Shown here in pieces: positions 1 through 7,489 of a stretch of DNA of 64,000 bases; the first letter of the stretch is position 1; each line of letters starts with the position of its first letter. Both the position numbers and the translations under genes were made by a program. The stretch spans positions 1,426,001 through 1,490,000 of the forward strand of contig CBDHHO010000004.1 of the NCBI GenBank assembly GCA_965263485.1, read 5' to 3'. The notes beneath the pieces were generated by a model. It was not told the origin of the DNA and made no database searches. It saw only the letters and a list, made by a program, of their open reading frames with translations. This DNA comes from Haliotispira sp965263485. Its GTDB lineage: Bacteria; Spirochaetota; Spirochaetia; SP-2023.

Positions 1-40
1 CCAGCTGTGGGCGCTCGGTAATTTGCAGTAGTTCTGACAT
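1..40 (-). CDS. Start of an unidentified gene running off the left edge
   Basis: On the minus strand an ATG at 40-38 opens a frame reading MSELLQITERPQL up to the window edge. A GGAGGG sequence lies about 10 nt upstream of the ATG, a reasonable ribosome binding site. Only 13 codons are visible, so the product cannot be named. From here to the Rpn remnant at 414 there is no other gene. Confidence 0.3.
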   Translation of the reverse strand, partial: MSELLQITERPQL

Positions 41-216
41 GGGGGCTGGCCCTCCATAGCTGCTGAATTGTCACTTGCAAAAAGCAGGTCATGGTATCAT
101 TTATACGCAGTTCTGTCCAAGCTGTGTCCAAGCTGCTTTGCTGCTTGTTGGAGATGGGTAATTTCTGCCAGATTTGAGGCTGACGCACCGTTCCCGATTT
201 CAGCCTGAAATGGATA

Positions 217-236
217 GGGGTACCTCTAAAAATTCC
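217..236. repeat. Solo end of the IS5/MITE terminal repeat
   Basis: GGGGTACCTCTAAAAATTCC matches the outer end of the MITE family found at 505-668 and elsewhere. No matching right end follows within 200 bp, so this is a truncated copy running into the hairpin repeats that begin near 251. Confidence 0.6.
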
Positions 237-250
237 TTACCACAGAAAGA

Positions 251-366
251 TGCTGTGCCAGCTCGCAAAAAAGGAAGGTCGGGCCTAGCTGCGCACGGCC
301 CTCTTTCTCCCATGCTGCGCCAGCTCGCATGGGAGCCTCCCCCGTTCTCCCATGCTGCGCCAGCCC
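251..366. repeat. REP-like GC-rich hairpin repeats
   Basis: This stretch carries two and a half copies of a dispersed GC-rich repeat with the core TGCTGCGCCAGCTCGC. At 307-335 it forms a perfect 9-bp inverted repeat (CTCCCATGC, 11-nt loop, GCATGGGAG). A second stem, GGGCC/GGCCC, lies within the GGTCGGGCC...GCACGGCCC segment. Related copies occur at 1748-1900, near 28470-28492 and 52077-52105. The one at 52077 has compensatory stem changes (CAATGC/GCATTG). Function unknown. Confidence 0.65.
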
Positions 367-378
367 GCCATTTTTTAA

Positions 379-407
379 TTGCGCCATATGGACAAAACAG
401 CTATATT
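379..407 (+). promoter_or_regulatory. Promoter of Rpn copy 1, possibly giving a leaderless transcript
   Basis: TTGCGC (379-384), a 17-nt spacer and TATATT (402-407) precede the ATG at 414. The -10 box ends only 6 nt before the A of the start codon, so transcription would begin at or next to it. The same arrangement is kept at 4614-4642 before the intact paralogue. No Shine-Dalgarno sequence is visible. Confidence 0.5.
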
Positions 408-504
408 GAAGCCATGGCAAGTTGCGACAGCGCGTACAAATACCTGTTCTCGAACCCGGCAATCCTGTGCAAACTCATCCACGCCTTCGTTGAGGAGGAT
501 TTTA

Positions 505-668
505 GGGGACCTCTAAAAATTCCAATTTCGCACCAGACTCGGTCTTTTTCACGGAGCAGCTTTGTCACGAAAGCCTTACCATACAGCAAAGTATGGCTCG
601 GCTTCCGTTCCTCGCTGCCGCAAAAAATCCCTTCGTCTGGCATCAAAAGCGAATTTTTAGAGGTCCCC
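505..668. mobile_element. 164-bp MITE with IS5-type ends, inserted in Rpn copy 1
   Basis: The element runs from GGGGACCTCTAAAAATTCC to AATTTTTAGAGGTCCCC and is flanked by a 4-bp target duplication TTTA (501-504 and 669-672). The empty site is seen in the paralogous gene at 4649. An internal hairpin CCATAC/GTATGG with loop AGCAAA lies in the middle. It encodes no transposase. Its ends match those of the IS5-family element at 10658-11908, which probably mobilises it. Almost identical to the copy at 24434-24597. Confidence 0.9.
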
Positions 669-1032
669 TTTAGCGCCAAAATCCAGCCCGACAGCCTGCG
701 CAAACTCGACCCGTCCCACCTCTCTCCACGCTCCAGCAGCGCGAAGCGGACCTGCTTTACGAGGTCCGCCTGGACAATCAAACAGCCTATCTGTATATCC
801 TGCTCGAATTCCAGTCCACAGCCCCCAAGCATATGGCCATCCGCCTGCTCAGCTATATATCCCTGTTTTACGAACGCCTCATCAAGGAAGGCAAAAACAG
901 CAAAGGCAAGTTGCCCCCGGTATTTCCATTGGTGCTCTACAACGGAGACCGCCCCTGGAATGCGCCCCGCAGCACCAGCGAACTGATCAGCAGCAACGAA
1001 ATACCCGCAAAATACCTACCCCACTTTCAATA

Positions 1033-1196
1033 GGGCACCTCTAAAAATTCGCTTTCGATGTGGATCGCTGAGATTTTTCGCGACAGCAAGGCGGCAACTC
1101 GTTTTAATACTTTGTTGTATTGAAATGAGTTGACAACGAAGCTGCTCGCGGAAAAGATCGCGATTCCACGCGGAATTGGAATTTTTAGAGGTGCCC
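1033..1196. mobile_element. 164-bp MITE with IS5-type ends, second copy in Rpn copy 1
   Basis: The ends are GGGCACCTCTAAAAATTCG and GGAATTTTTAGAGGTGCCC, with target duplication AATA (1029-1032, 1197-1200). The empty site is visible in Rpn copy 2. Length is exactly 164 bp, as in the other full copies. The interior is diverged from the copy at 505 but keeps a central AATAC/GTATT hairpin. In the host reading frame the junction reads CAA TAG, so this insertion introduces a stop. Confidence 0.9.
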
Positions 1197-1747
1197 AATA
1201 TGCTCTCATTGACGAGAAGCGCATCCCCGACGAGAAAATCCACAAGCTGCACAACCTCATCAGCGCGGTGATTTGTGCCGAGAAGTACGGCAGACCGGGG
1301 GAGTGGGAAGCCCAAATCCCGCAAATCATAGAATTCCTGCGCGATGAACCCGGGCCCGAAATCACCATTTTCAGGCGCTGGATTGCCTTGCTGTTTGGCG
1401 AGGGCATGAACGAATCAGAATACAATCAAATCACCGCACCAGAGGAGGTACAAAGTATGTTGGCGACACTGGCAGACGATCTAAGAGCTGAAGGAAGACA
1501 AGAAGGAAGACAAGAAGGTGAAAAACTGGGCATGCAGAAAGGTTGGGAAGAAGGTGAAAAACTGGGCATGCGGAAAGGCCGGGAAGAAGGCCGGGAAGAA
1601 GAACGGCGTGAAGCTGCCCGAAAAATGAAAGAATCCGGGCTGTCGATTGAACAGATTTCAAGGTTTACCGGCCTGAGCCACCGCGAAATTACTGGGCTGA
1701 AAGAGGGCGAATAGGAAGCCTGAAAGGGGCTTCTGGAGTTGGCCTTC

Positions 1748-1900
1748 GCCAGCTCGCAAAAGAGGAAGGTCGGGCCTAGCTCCGCACGGCCCTCCCCCGT
1801 TCTCCCATGCTGCGCCAGCTCGCAAAAGAGGAAGGTCGGGCCTTGGCTGCGCACGGCCCTCCCCCGTTTCTCCCATGCTGCGCCAGCTCGCATGGGAGCC
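1748..1900. repeat. Tandem REP-like repeat, period 66-68 bp
   Basis: Two full units and a partial third begin at 1748, 1814 and 1882, each opening with GCCAGCTCGC. The units contain GGGCC/GGCCC stems and end in the CTCCCATGC...GCATGGGAG inverted repeat. The array lies just downstream of the Rpn pseudogene stop, and the same repeat also lies upstream of that gene at 251-366, so the cassette is flanked on both sides. Confidence 0.7.
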
Positions 1901-1906
1901 TCCCCA

Positions 1907-2090
1907 AAAAAGCCAATTTTTAGGGATTTTCCTGCGATCTTCTTGCCCTCCGCGGGGAAATCGTATATTCTTAAAGAAGAACAAGCCATTTCATAACCCC
2001 ATTTTATCTTTTATTAAAACCATTCCGACCTTGGCCGGAACATCATCTTTATGTATTATTTTGCATAATAATACCAAGGAGTATTGCATT
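1907..2090 (+). promoter_or_regulatory. Conserved structured leader of lipoprotein 1
   Basis: A 184-nt block between AAAAGCC and the ATG is shared with the leaders at 5740-5923 and 54075-54257. Hairpins seen: TTCTTA/GAAGAA (1968-1981), TTCCG/CGGAA (2023-2040), TTATGTA/TGCATAA (2049-2068) and AATAC/GTATT (2070-2085). The last presents the Shine-Dalgarno AAGGAG in its loop. The first hairpin covaries among the three copies. Regulation by RNA structure is an inference. Confidence 0.6.
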
Positions 2091-2115
2091 ATGGAACACA
2101 AGTTCAGTAAAATTC

Positions 2116-2157
2116 GCTCATCGCTCATCGCTCATCGCTCATCGCTCATCGCTCATC
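2116..2157 (+). repeat. Heptamer array GCTCATC x6 (phase-variation tract)
   Basis: Six perfect 7-bp units lie 25 nt after the start codon of lipoprotein 1. The frame needed for the signal peptide requires a unit number equal to 1 modulo 3, so six units is OFF. Seven is not a multiple of three, so each gain or loss of a unit changes the frame. Confidence 0.9.
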
Positions 2158-3123
2158 GAAAAAATTAAACCCATATAGCAGAGGAAATTATTTCTCTGCC
2201 GGTATTTTACGCCCATTTATCCTTTTATTTGTCTGCTCCCTGATTTTGTGGGTCGCCTGCGATCCGCCCGATGATGGGGGCAATGATGGGGCCGATAATG
2301 GGGGCAATGACGGGGCGCCCCGCACGGTCGGCTTTGAGAAAACGATCATCGGCCTGCGCGAGTTCCTGCTCACCGTTACCGCAAACCCGGCCGGGACATA
2401 CGAATTTATCCTTAGCGACTCCTCAGCCGCCCCCGACTGGACCAGCATCAAAGACCACCCCGCCCTGATAAAGCGCAGCTTCTCCGCCGATAAAAACTAC
2501 CAGCGGGAAATCTACTTCAGCGTCACCAAAGATTATGAGCCCCCGCCCCACAACGCGGTGGTCGATCTGGGTACCGAGCCTGAAAGCAAGTATCCGGGCT
2601 TTATGAGTCCGGGGCAGAATTACTACGTCCACGCCTATCAAAACGCCACCCACCTCAAGAGCTCTGAGGCGATCACCACCGAAGCTTACCCTGGAGACCT
2701 GCCCGATCCCATCGCGACTGAATCAGAAAGAGGTCTGCATACTACACCGGATACACCGGGCACACCGGGAGCCTCCATATCGGATTCGCCGCTCCGGGCC
2801 CTGTGGGGCATGGATATGTGGACAAAGAATATTGACGATGCTGCGATAATCGATGCTGTGGACAATCATAACGGTAATGTGGCACTGCATCGCATTGAGG
2901 TGAAAAGCGGAGAACTCCTCTACCTGCCCATACGCAGCATCCAGTCCTTCCCGGATAATACGAGTACTTGTCTTGGCCCTCCGAGTAATTTAGCCTTAAG
3001 GGCGTCAGATACGGGAGGAGATAATAATGTAGTGCTCTTGGTTTACCCCCCGGTGGCGGGAAATTCCTATCATCCTGATAATCCTGAGGGCGGCTCGGTG
3101 TTGTTCCACGGGCGTCCTTTTCA

Positions 3124-4430
3124 GGCTCTTCGGTACGTCTTGTGGATTTTAGGTAAAGATGATACAATGGGGAAATGAACGATAAGCAACTTTTAATTTT
3201 GGGCCTGGGACTGAGCGAACCATGGCAGATTATCAGTCAGGAACTCAGAGAAGACAAGAAGCCACATGAATTACACATCGCAATTAAAGCTGAGCGTGGC
3301 TCCAAGTATCCGTGTCCCGAGTGTAAGAAAATGTGCCCTGCTCACGACTTTAAGGAACTTGAATGGCGGCATTTAAACTTCTTTCAACACCATTGCTACA
3401 TCCGCGCAAAAGTACCCCGAACAAAATGTTTAGAGCATGGTATCAGGCGTATTCTGGTCCCATGGGCAAGAAATGGAAGCTCTTTTACCTTACTCTTTGA
3501 GCAGGCTGTTCTCATGCGTGAAATGCCTATGCTTTCAGTAGCCAGACAAACTGGAATCGAAGATAAAAGAGTTGCCAGAATTATCAAACATTACGTTGAA
3601 GAAGGCAAAAAACAAATAGATTTATCTAATTTAAAATCTATTGGACTTGATGAGACATCAAGCAAGCGAGGACATAACTATGTGACTGTATTTGTCGATA
3701 TGGATAAGAAAAAGGAATCTGTAATTTTTGCGACAGAAGGAAGGGATTCCAGTGTTGTTAAGGAGTGCAAAGACTTTATAGAAGAACATAATGGGGAAAA
3801 AGAAAATGTTGAAGAAGTAGTTTGTGATATGTCAAAGCCTTTTTTGAAAGGAATCAGAGAGAATTTTCCTGAATCTTCGGTAACAGCTGATTGGTTTCAT
3901 ATTTGTAAGAAGTTTGTAGAAGCATTAAATACAGTGAGGAAATCTGAGAGTAAACATAAGAATTTCCCTAAGCATGCACGATGGGCAGTAGTAAAGAACC
4001 CGGCGAACAATGCCCTGACAAAGTCACAGTTGGAAGCTTTACTGGAGCTTGAAGCGGGAGGTTTTCAGACGATGACGGGGTATCAGATAAAAGAGAAATT
4101 ATCTTGGATAAGAGGCGCGAAAACTTTACAGGGAGCCAAGTGGAGGATTCGAAGATTTATCAATTATTCGAGAGAACTGATAAAAGATCAGGATTTATTA
4201 GAGCCGATGGCTAAAGCATTGGATAGCTTGGAGAAACATGGGGATAAGGTGGTGGAGCGCTGGCGCTCAGGTAAGACAAGCGCCCGTCTGGAAGGGTTGA
4301 ACAGTATATTTCAAGCGGTTAGAGCCAGGGCTAGGGGTTACAGGAATACAGAAACATTTTTAATGATGATATACTTGCTCGCCAGTCCGGTAGCTGCGAC
4401 TCTAAAATCAACTTGATATACCGAGGAGCC
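3124..4430 (+). mobile_element. Complete ISL3-family insertion sequence
   Basis: 1307 bp, bounded by terminal inverted repeats GGCTCTTCGGTA (left) and GGCTCCTCGGTA (right, reversed), both continuing with a shared GATTTTAG. It has an 8-bp target duplication CCTTTTCA (3116-3123, 4431-4438), the size usual for ISL3. It contains one full-length transposase gene and sits inside lipoprotein 1. A 5' fragment of the same element lies at 9525-9897 and a 3' fragment at 52228-52387. Confidence 0.95.
3175..4416 (+). CDS. ISL3 family transposase
   Basis: This 413-residue protein has the ISL3 layout. An N-terminal zinc-ribbon (CPECKKMC, later C and H residues, about residues 43-90) is followed by helix-turn-helix sequence near 115-145. 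The DDE catalytic domain has D in IGLDETSS, D in VVCDMSKP and E in ARLEGLNS. It catalyses transposition of the element that carries it. Length is typical of the family and no frameshift is seen, so it is probably active. ATG at 3175 follows a weak GGGGAA site. The target duplication is perfect, which fits a recent insertion. Confidence 0.95.
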   Translation: MNDKQLLILGLGLSEPWQIISQELREDKKPHELHIAIKAERGSKYPCPECKKMCPAHDFKELEWRHLNFFQHHCYIRAKVPRTKCLEHGIRRILVPWARNGSSFTLLFEQAVLMREMPMLSVARQTGIEDKRVARIIKHYVEEGKKQIDLSNLKSIGLDETSSKRGHNYVTVFVDMDKKKESVIFATEGRDSSVVKECKDFIEEHNGEKENVEEVVCDMSKPFLKGIRENFPESSVTADWFHICKKFVEALNTVRKSESKHKNFPKHARWAVVKNPANNALTKSQLEALLELEAGGFQTMTGYQIKEKLSWIRGAKTLQGAKWRIRRFINYSRELIKDQDLLEPMAKALDSLEKHGDKVVERWRSGKTSARLEGLNSIFQAVRARARGYRNTETFLMMIYLLASPVAATLKST

Positions 4431-4613
4431 CCTTTTCAGGGAGCTCGGCGGGCCTACTACGATATGATGGGGCAAATTGATACCACCCAGAACTACAACA
4501 GGGCCCGGATCATAAGTAACTGTGGGTCCTCCTTGGATTATCGTATACTTCTCCCCACCTTTCTTCTTGAGGCACCGTAGTTGAGGGGAGGGCCGCTCCC
4601 ATCCCTCTTTTTA

Positions 4614-4642
4614 TTGCGCCATACGGACAAAACAGCTATATT
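4614..4642 (+). promoter_or_regulatory. Promoter of Rpn copy 2, possibly leaderless
   Basis: TTGCGC (4614-4619), a 17-nt spacer and TATATT (4637-4642) lie directly before the ATG at 4649. The expected start of transcription falls on the start codon. The same arrangement precedes copy 1. The nucleotides between -10 and ATG (GAAGCC) do not resemble a Shine-Dalgarno site. Confidence 0.5.
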
Positions 4643-4648
4643 GAAGCC

Positions 4649-5701
4649 ATGGCAAGTTGCGACAGCGCGTACAAATACCTGTTCTCGAACCCGGCAATCC
4701 TGTGCAAACTCATCCACGCCTTCGTTGAGGAGGACTTTAGCGCCAAAATCCAGCCCGACAGCCTGCGCAAACTCGACCCGTCCCACCTCTCTGCCACGCT
4801 CCAGCAGCGCGAATCGGACCTGCTTTACGAGGTGCGCCTGGACAGCCAAGACAGCCAAGACAATCAAGATAACCAAACAGCCTATCTGTATATCCTGCTG
4901 GAATTCCAGTCCACAGCCCCCAGGCATATGGCCATCCGCCTGCTCAGCTATATATCCCTGTTTTATGAACGCCTCATCAAGGAAGGCAAAAACAGCAAAG
5001 GCAAGTTGCCCCCGGTATTTCCGTTGGTGCTCTACAACGGAGACCGCCCCTGGAATGCGCCCCGCAGCACCAACGAACTGATCAGCAGCAACGAAATACC
5101 CGCAAAATACCTACCCCACTTTCAATATGCTCTCATTGACGAGAAGCGCATCCCCGACCCAAAAATCCACAAATTGCACAACCTCATCAGCGCGGTAATT
5201 TGTGCCGAGAAATACGGCAGACCGGGGGAGTGGGAAGCTCAGATTCCGCAAATCATAGAATTCCTGCGCGATGAACCCGGGCCCGAAATCACCATTTTCA
5301 GGCGCTGGATCGCCTTGCTGTTTGGCGAGGGCATGAACGAATCAGAATACAATCAAATCACCGCACCAGAGGAGGTACAGAAGATGTTGGCAACACTGGC
5401 AGACGATCTAAGAGCTGAAGGCCGGGAAGAAGGCCGGGAAGAAGGCCGGGAAGAAGGCCGGGAAGAAGGCCGGGAAGAAGGCCGGGAAGAAGGCCGGGAA
5501 GAAGGCCGGGAAGAAGGCCGGGAAGAAGGTCGGGAAGAAGGTAGGGAAGAAGGCAGACAAGAAGGTGAAAAACTGGGCATGCGGAAAGGCCGGGAAGAAG
5601 GCCGGCGTGAAGCTGCCCGAAAAATGAAAGAATCCGGGCTGTCGATTGAGCAGATTTCAAGGTTTACCGGCCTGAGCCACCGCGAAATTACCGGGCTCTG
5701 A
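4649..5701 (+). CDS. Rpn family recombination-promoting nuclease, intact copy
   Basis: This 350-residue protein belongs to the Rpn/PD-(D/E)XK nuclease family often annotated as putative transposase. The N-terminal core shows SDLLYEV (Asp57) and LLEFQST (Glu85-x-Gln87), the D...E-x-Q arrangement typical of Rpn proteins. The SYISLFYERL and FPLVLYNGD segments that follow are also typical. After about residue 255 comes a charged tail of eleven GREE repeats. A short helical C-terminus, SIEQISRFTGLSHREI, resembles a resolvase-type helix-turn-helix. Known Rpn proteins cleave DNA and promote RecA-independent recombination; activity here is inferred. It precedes a phase-variable lipoprotein in the same orientation, as in the neighbouring cassette. 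Confidence 0.85.
   Translation: MASCDSAYKYLFSNPAILCKLIHAFVEEDFSAKIQPDSLRKLDPSHLSATLQQRESDLLYEVRLDSQDSQDNQDNQTAYLYILLEFQSTAPRHMAIRLLSYISLFYERLIKEGKNSKGKLPPVFPLVLYNGDRPWNAPRSTNELISSNEIPAKYLPHFQYALIDEKRIPDPKIHKLHNLISAVICAEKYGRPGEWEAQIPQIIEFLRDEPGPEITIFRRWIALLFGEGMNESEYNQITAPEEVQKMLATLADDLRAEGREEGREEGREEGREEGREEGREEGREEGREEGREEGREEGREEGRQEGEKLGMRKGREEGRREAARKMKESGLSIEQISRFTGLSHREITGL
5420..5551 (+). repeat. 12-bp coding tandem repeat (GREE x11)
   Basis: Eleven units of GGCCGGGAAGAA encode Gly-Arg-Glu-Glu. The unit is a multiple of three, so copy-number change alters tail length without shifting the frame. Copy 1 of the gene has only a few imperfect units here, so the array has changed since duplication. 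Confidence 0.9.
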
Positions 5702-5739
5702 TGCCGGGCTGGGCGCAATTGTCAAAGACAGCTTCCCTG

Positions 5740-5923
5740 AAAAGCCAATTTTTGTAGATTTTCTCGCGATTTTTCTTGCACTCCGTTGGAAAAGCATATA
5801 TTCTCCAAGGAGAACAAGCCATTTCATAAACCCATTTCATCTTTTATTAAAACCATTCCGACCTTGGCCGGAACATCATCTTTATGCATTATTTTGCATA
5901 ATAATACCAAGGAGTATTGCACT
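5740..5923 (+). promoter_or_regulatory. Conserved structured leader of lipoprotein 2
   Basis: This 184-nt leader aligns end to end with the one at 1907-2090. Its first hairpin is TTCTCC/GGAGAA, where the L3 copy has TTCTTC/GAAGAA, a paired C-G to T-A change. The TTATGCA/TGCATAA hairpin and the AATAC/GTATT hairpin holding AAGGAG in its loop are retained. Confidence 0.6.
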
Positions 5924-7298
5924 ATGGAACACAAGTTCAGTAAAATCCGCTCATCGCTCATCGCTCATCGCTCATCGCTCATCGAAAAAATTAAACTCAT
6001 ATAGCAGGGGAAATTATTTCTCTGCCGGTATTTTACGCCCATTTATCCTTTTATTTGTCTGCTCCCTGATTTTATGGGTCGCCTGCGATCCGCCCGAGAG
6101 CGACGACACACCCACCGTCAAAACATTTACCGTTACCTTTGAGACCAACGGCGGGAGCGAAATAGCCAGTCAGACCGTTGCCGAAAATGGCAAAGCCACA
6201 GAGCCTGATTCCAGTAGAGACGGATACATTTTTGAAGGCTGGTACAGCGACGAAGCTACCACTGATGCATTTAATTTTGACACGCCTATTACCGCAGACA
6301 TTACACTATATGCCAAATGGATAGAAAGTTTTACAATCAGCTTTTCCGATCCTGCGGATACCACGGGCAGAACCATTATCGGCATGCGGGAATTTCTGCT
6401 GACCGTCGATGTGTCAAACCTCAGCGAGAACACCGAACTCGTCTTTATCCCCGGCTATACGGCAAGCCCGACTCCGTGGGACGAGGTGGAAAACCACAAC
6501 GCCAGGAGGCTCCGGGCCTTCAGTGCGACCGGCACGCCGGGAAACAGCAGAAGAATCTATTTCAGCGTCTCTCCGCCCGGGAGGAGCTTAATCTCTCCGA
6601 CGACTGGGAAGAGCGGGGGTACGAATGTCTCCCTGAGCAGCGATCTTGCTCCCGGCCAGAGCGAGCGCGAATTGCTCGATCAGCGGCAAAGCGGCCTGAT
6701 GGCACCGGATACTGACTACTATGTACACGCCTATACGGAAGGGGGCCGCTATCTGGCAAGCTCGGCAAAGATTACCACAATCGATTATCCGACCACAGTA
6801 CCAACGAATCCAATTGATCCGAGAGCGAGCATCGAGCCCGCATTCTGGAATATGAGTATGTGGCAGGACAGCAACGGAGCGTTGATCCCGCTGGAATTCC
6901 GAACTGGAGAGCTGGTCCATTTGCCCTATCGTTTTATACCGCTGTTTGATGCTGCGGGTCCAGGCAATCCCTGTGCAGCAGTCTCCACCATTACTATGAG
7001 TGTCCACCCCGTTACGGGCAAAAGCTATGACATTTATATTGGGAACTATCCGGTAGTGGAAACAGAGGGACGCTTTCTGGGCACATCTGTAGTTCAGGGC
7101 TCATCGCGTATCAGCGGGAACTATTATGATCTGTCTGCATTAGCCGGAGGGTTTAACGGTGTAGATACGCCAGGCAGTTACGAAGTTCGCTTTACGACAG
7201 ACTGTGCGCCACAGGTCGATCCCTCTACGCAACAGATCGTAAACAATGCCGCAGATAAAAGCGCAGCCAACTGGCCTTTCACGGCTGTGAGTGAATAG
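5924..7298 (+). CDS. REFLLT-family lipoprotein 2, phase-variable and OFF in this sequence
   Basis: The ATG at 5924 opens MEHKFSKIR and then runs through five GCTCATC units into a stop at codons LIEKIKLI. The long frame that encodes the signal peptide (hydrophobic run, lipobox LWVAC, Cys, DPPESDD) and mature protein is in another phase and lacks a usable start. Changing the array to 4 or 7 units joins them. The mature part begins with a Listeria-Bacteroides (InlB B-type) repeat at about 6115-6320 (FETNGG...GYIFEGWYSD...LYAKW). The family region follows with REFLLTV, RRIYFS and YYVHAY. The InlB repeat is a known extracellular beta-grasp-like module; it is absent from the three paralogues. Likely an outer-surface lipoprotein. 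Confidence 0.8.
5949..5983 (+). repeat. Heptamer array GCTCATC x5 (phase-variation tract)
   Basis: Five perfect units lie 25 nt after the ATG of lipoprotein 2. The unit number needed for a full-length product is 1 modulo 3. Loss of one unit (4) would switch this gene ON. The different count from the other two members shows that the array changes length. Confidence 0.9.
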
Positions 7299-7489
7299 CC
7301 GATCTTTGAAGCACCCGACACCCCGTTGCGTCAATACAAAACCTACTCGAAAACAAGTGCTTGTCTCATAACTAAAATCTAGCCTAAGCACCCTGCTCTT
7401 GCTTACTCATACCCTTCTCCTTTGGACATTCTTTCTCTAAGCGTTCTGCACTCTCAAAAAGTTTTCTCTCAAGTCTCCCCACTTCTAAT

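Larger units (their letters stand above)
414..1714 (+). pseudogene. Rpn family nuclease, copy 1, broken by two MITEs and a frameshift
   Basis: This is a near-identical paralogue of the intact Rpn nuclease at 4649-5701, starting MASCDSAYKYLF. Three lesions are visible against that copy. A 164-bp MITE at 505-668 is read through in frame and would add 56 residues. A single G is missing between 725 and 726 (CTCTCTCCACG against CTCTCTGCCACG) and shifts the frame. A second 164-bp MITE at 1033-1196 places TAG immediately after the codon for HFQ. The end positions are consistent with no further net frame change. The C-terminal charged tail is present but shorter and less regular than in copy 2. Rpn proteins are PD-(D/E)XK-type DNA nucleases linked to recombination; this copy is presumably non-functional. 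Confidence 0.85.
2091..4580 (+). pseudogene. REFLLT-family lipoprotein 1, heptamer out of frame and split by ISL3
   Basis: ATG at 2091 follows AAGGAG. The first codons (MEHKFSKI) lead into six GCTCATC heptamers. With six copies the frame stops shortly after them. With 4 or 7 it would join KLNPYSRGNYFSAG and then a hydrophobic segment ending in the lipobox LWVAC. The mature part contains the family motif REFLLT, a YYVHAY motif and a C-terminal domain. An ISL3 element at 3124-4430 interrupts it after codon GRPFQ, with target duplication CCTTTTCA. Joining the flanks restores an in-frame C-terminus ending at the TAG 4578-4580. The gene is therefore silenced twice, by slippage and by insertion. 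Function unknown; a surface lipoprotein is likely. Confidence 0.8.

Noticed and set aside
5420..5551. Regular repeats that might suggest a CRISPR array
   Set aside because: The units are contiguous 12-bp coding repeats (GREE) without spacers; the 7-bp arrays at 2116, 5949 and 54283 likewise have no spacers, and no cas genes are present.
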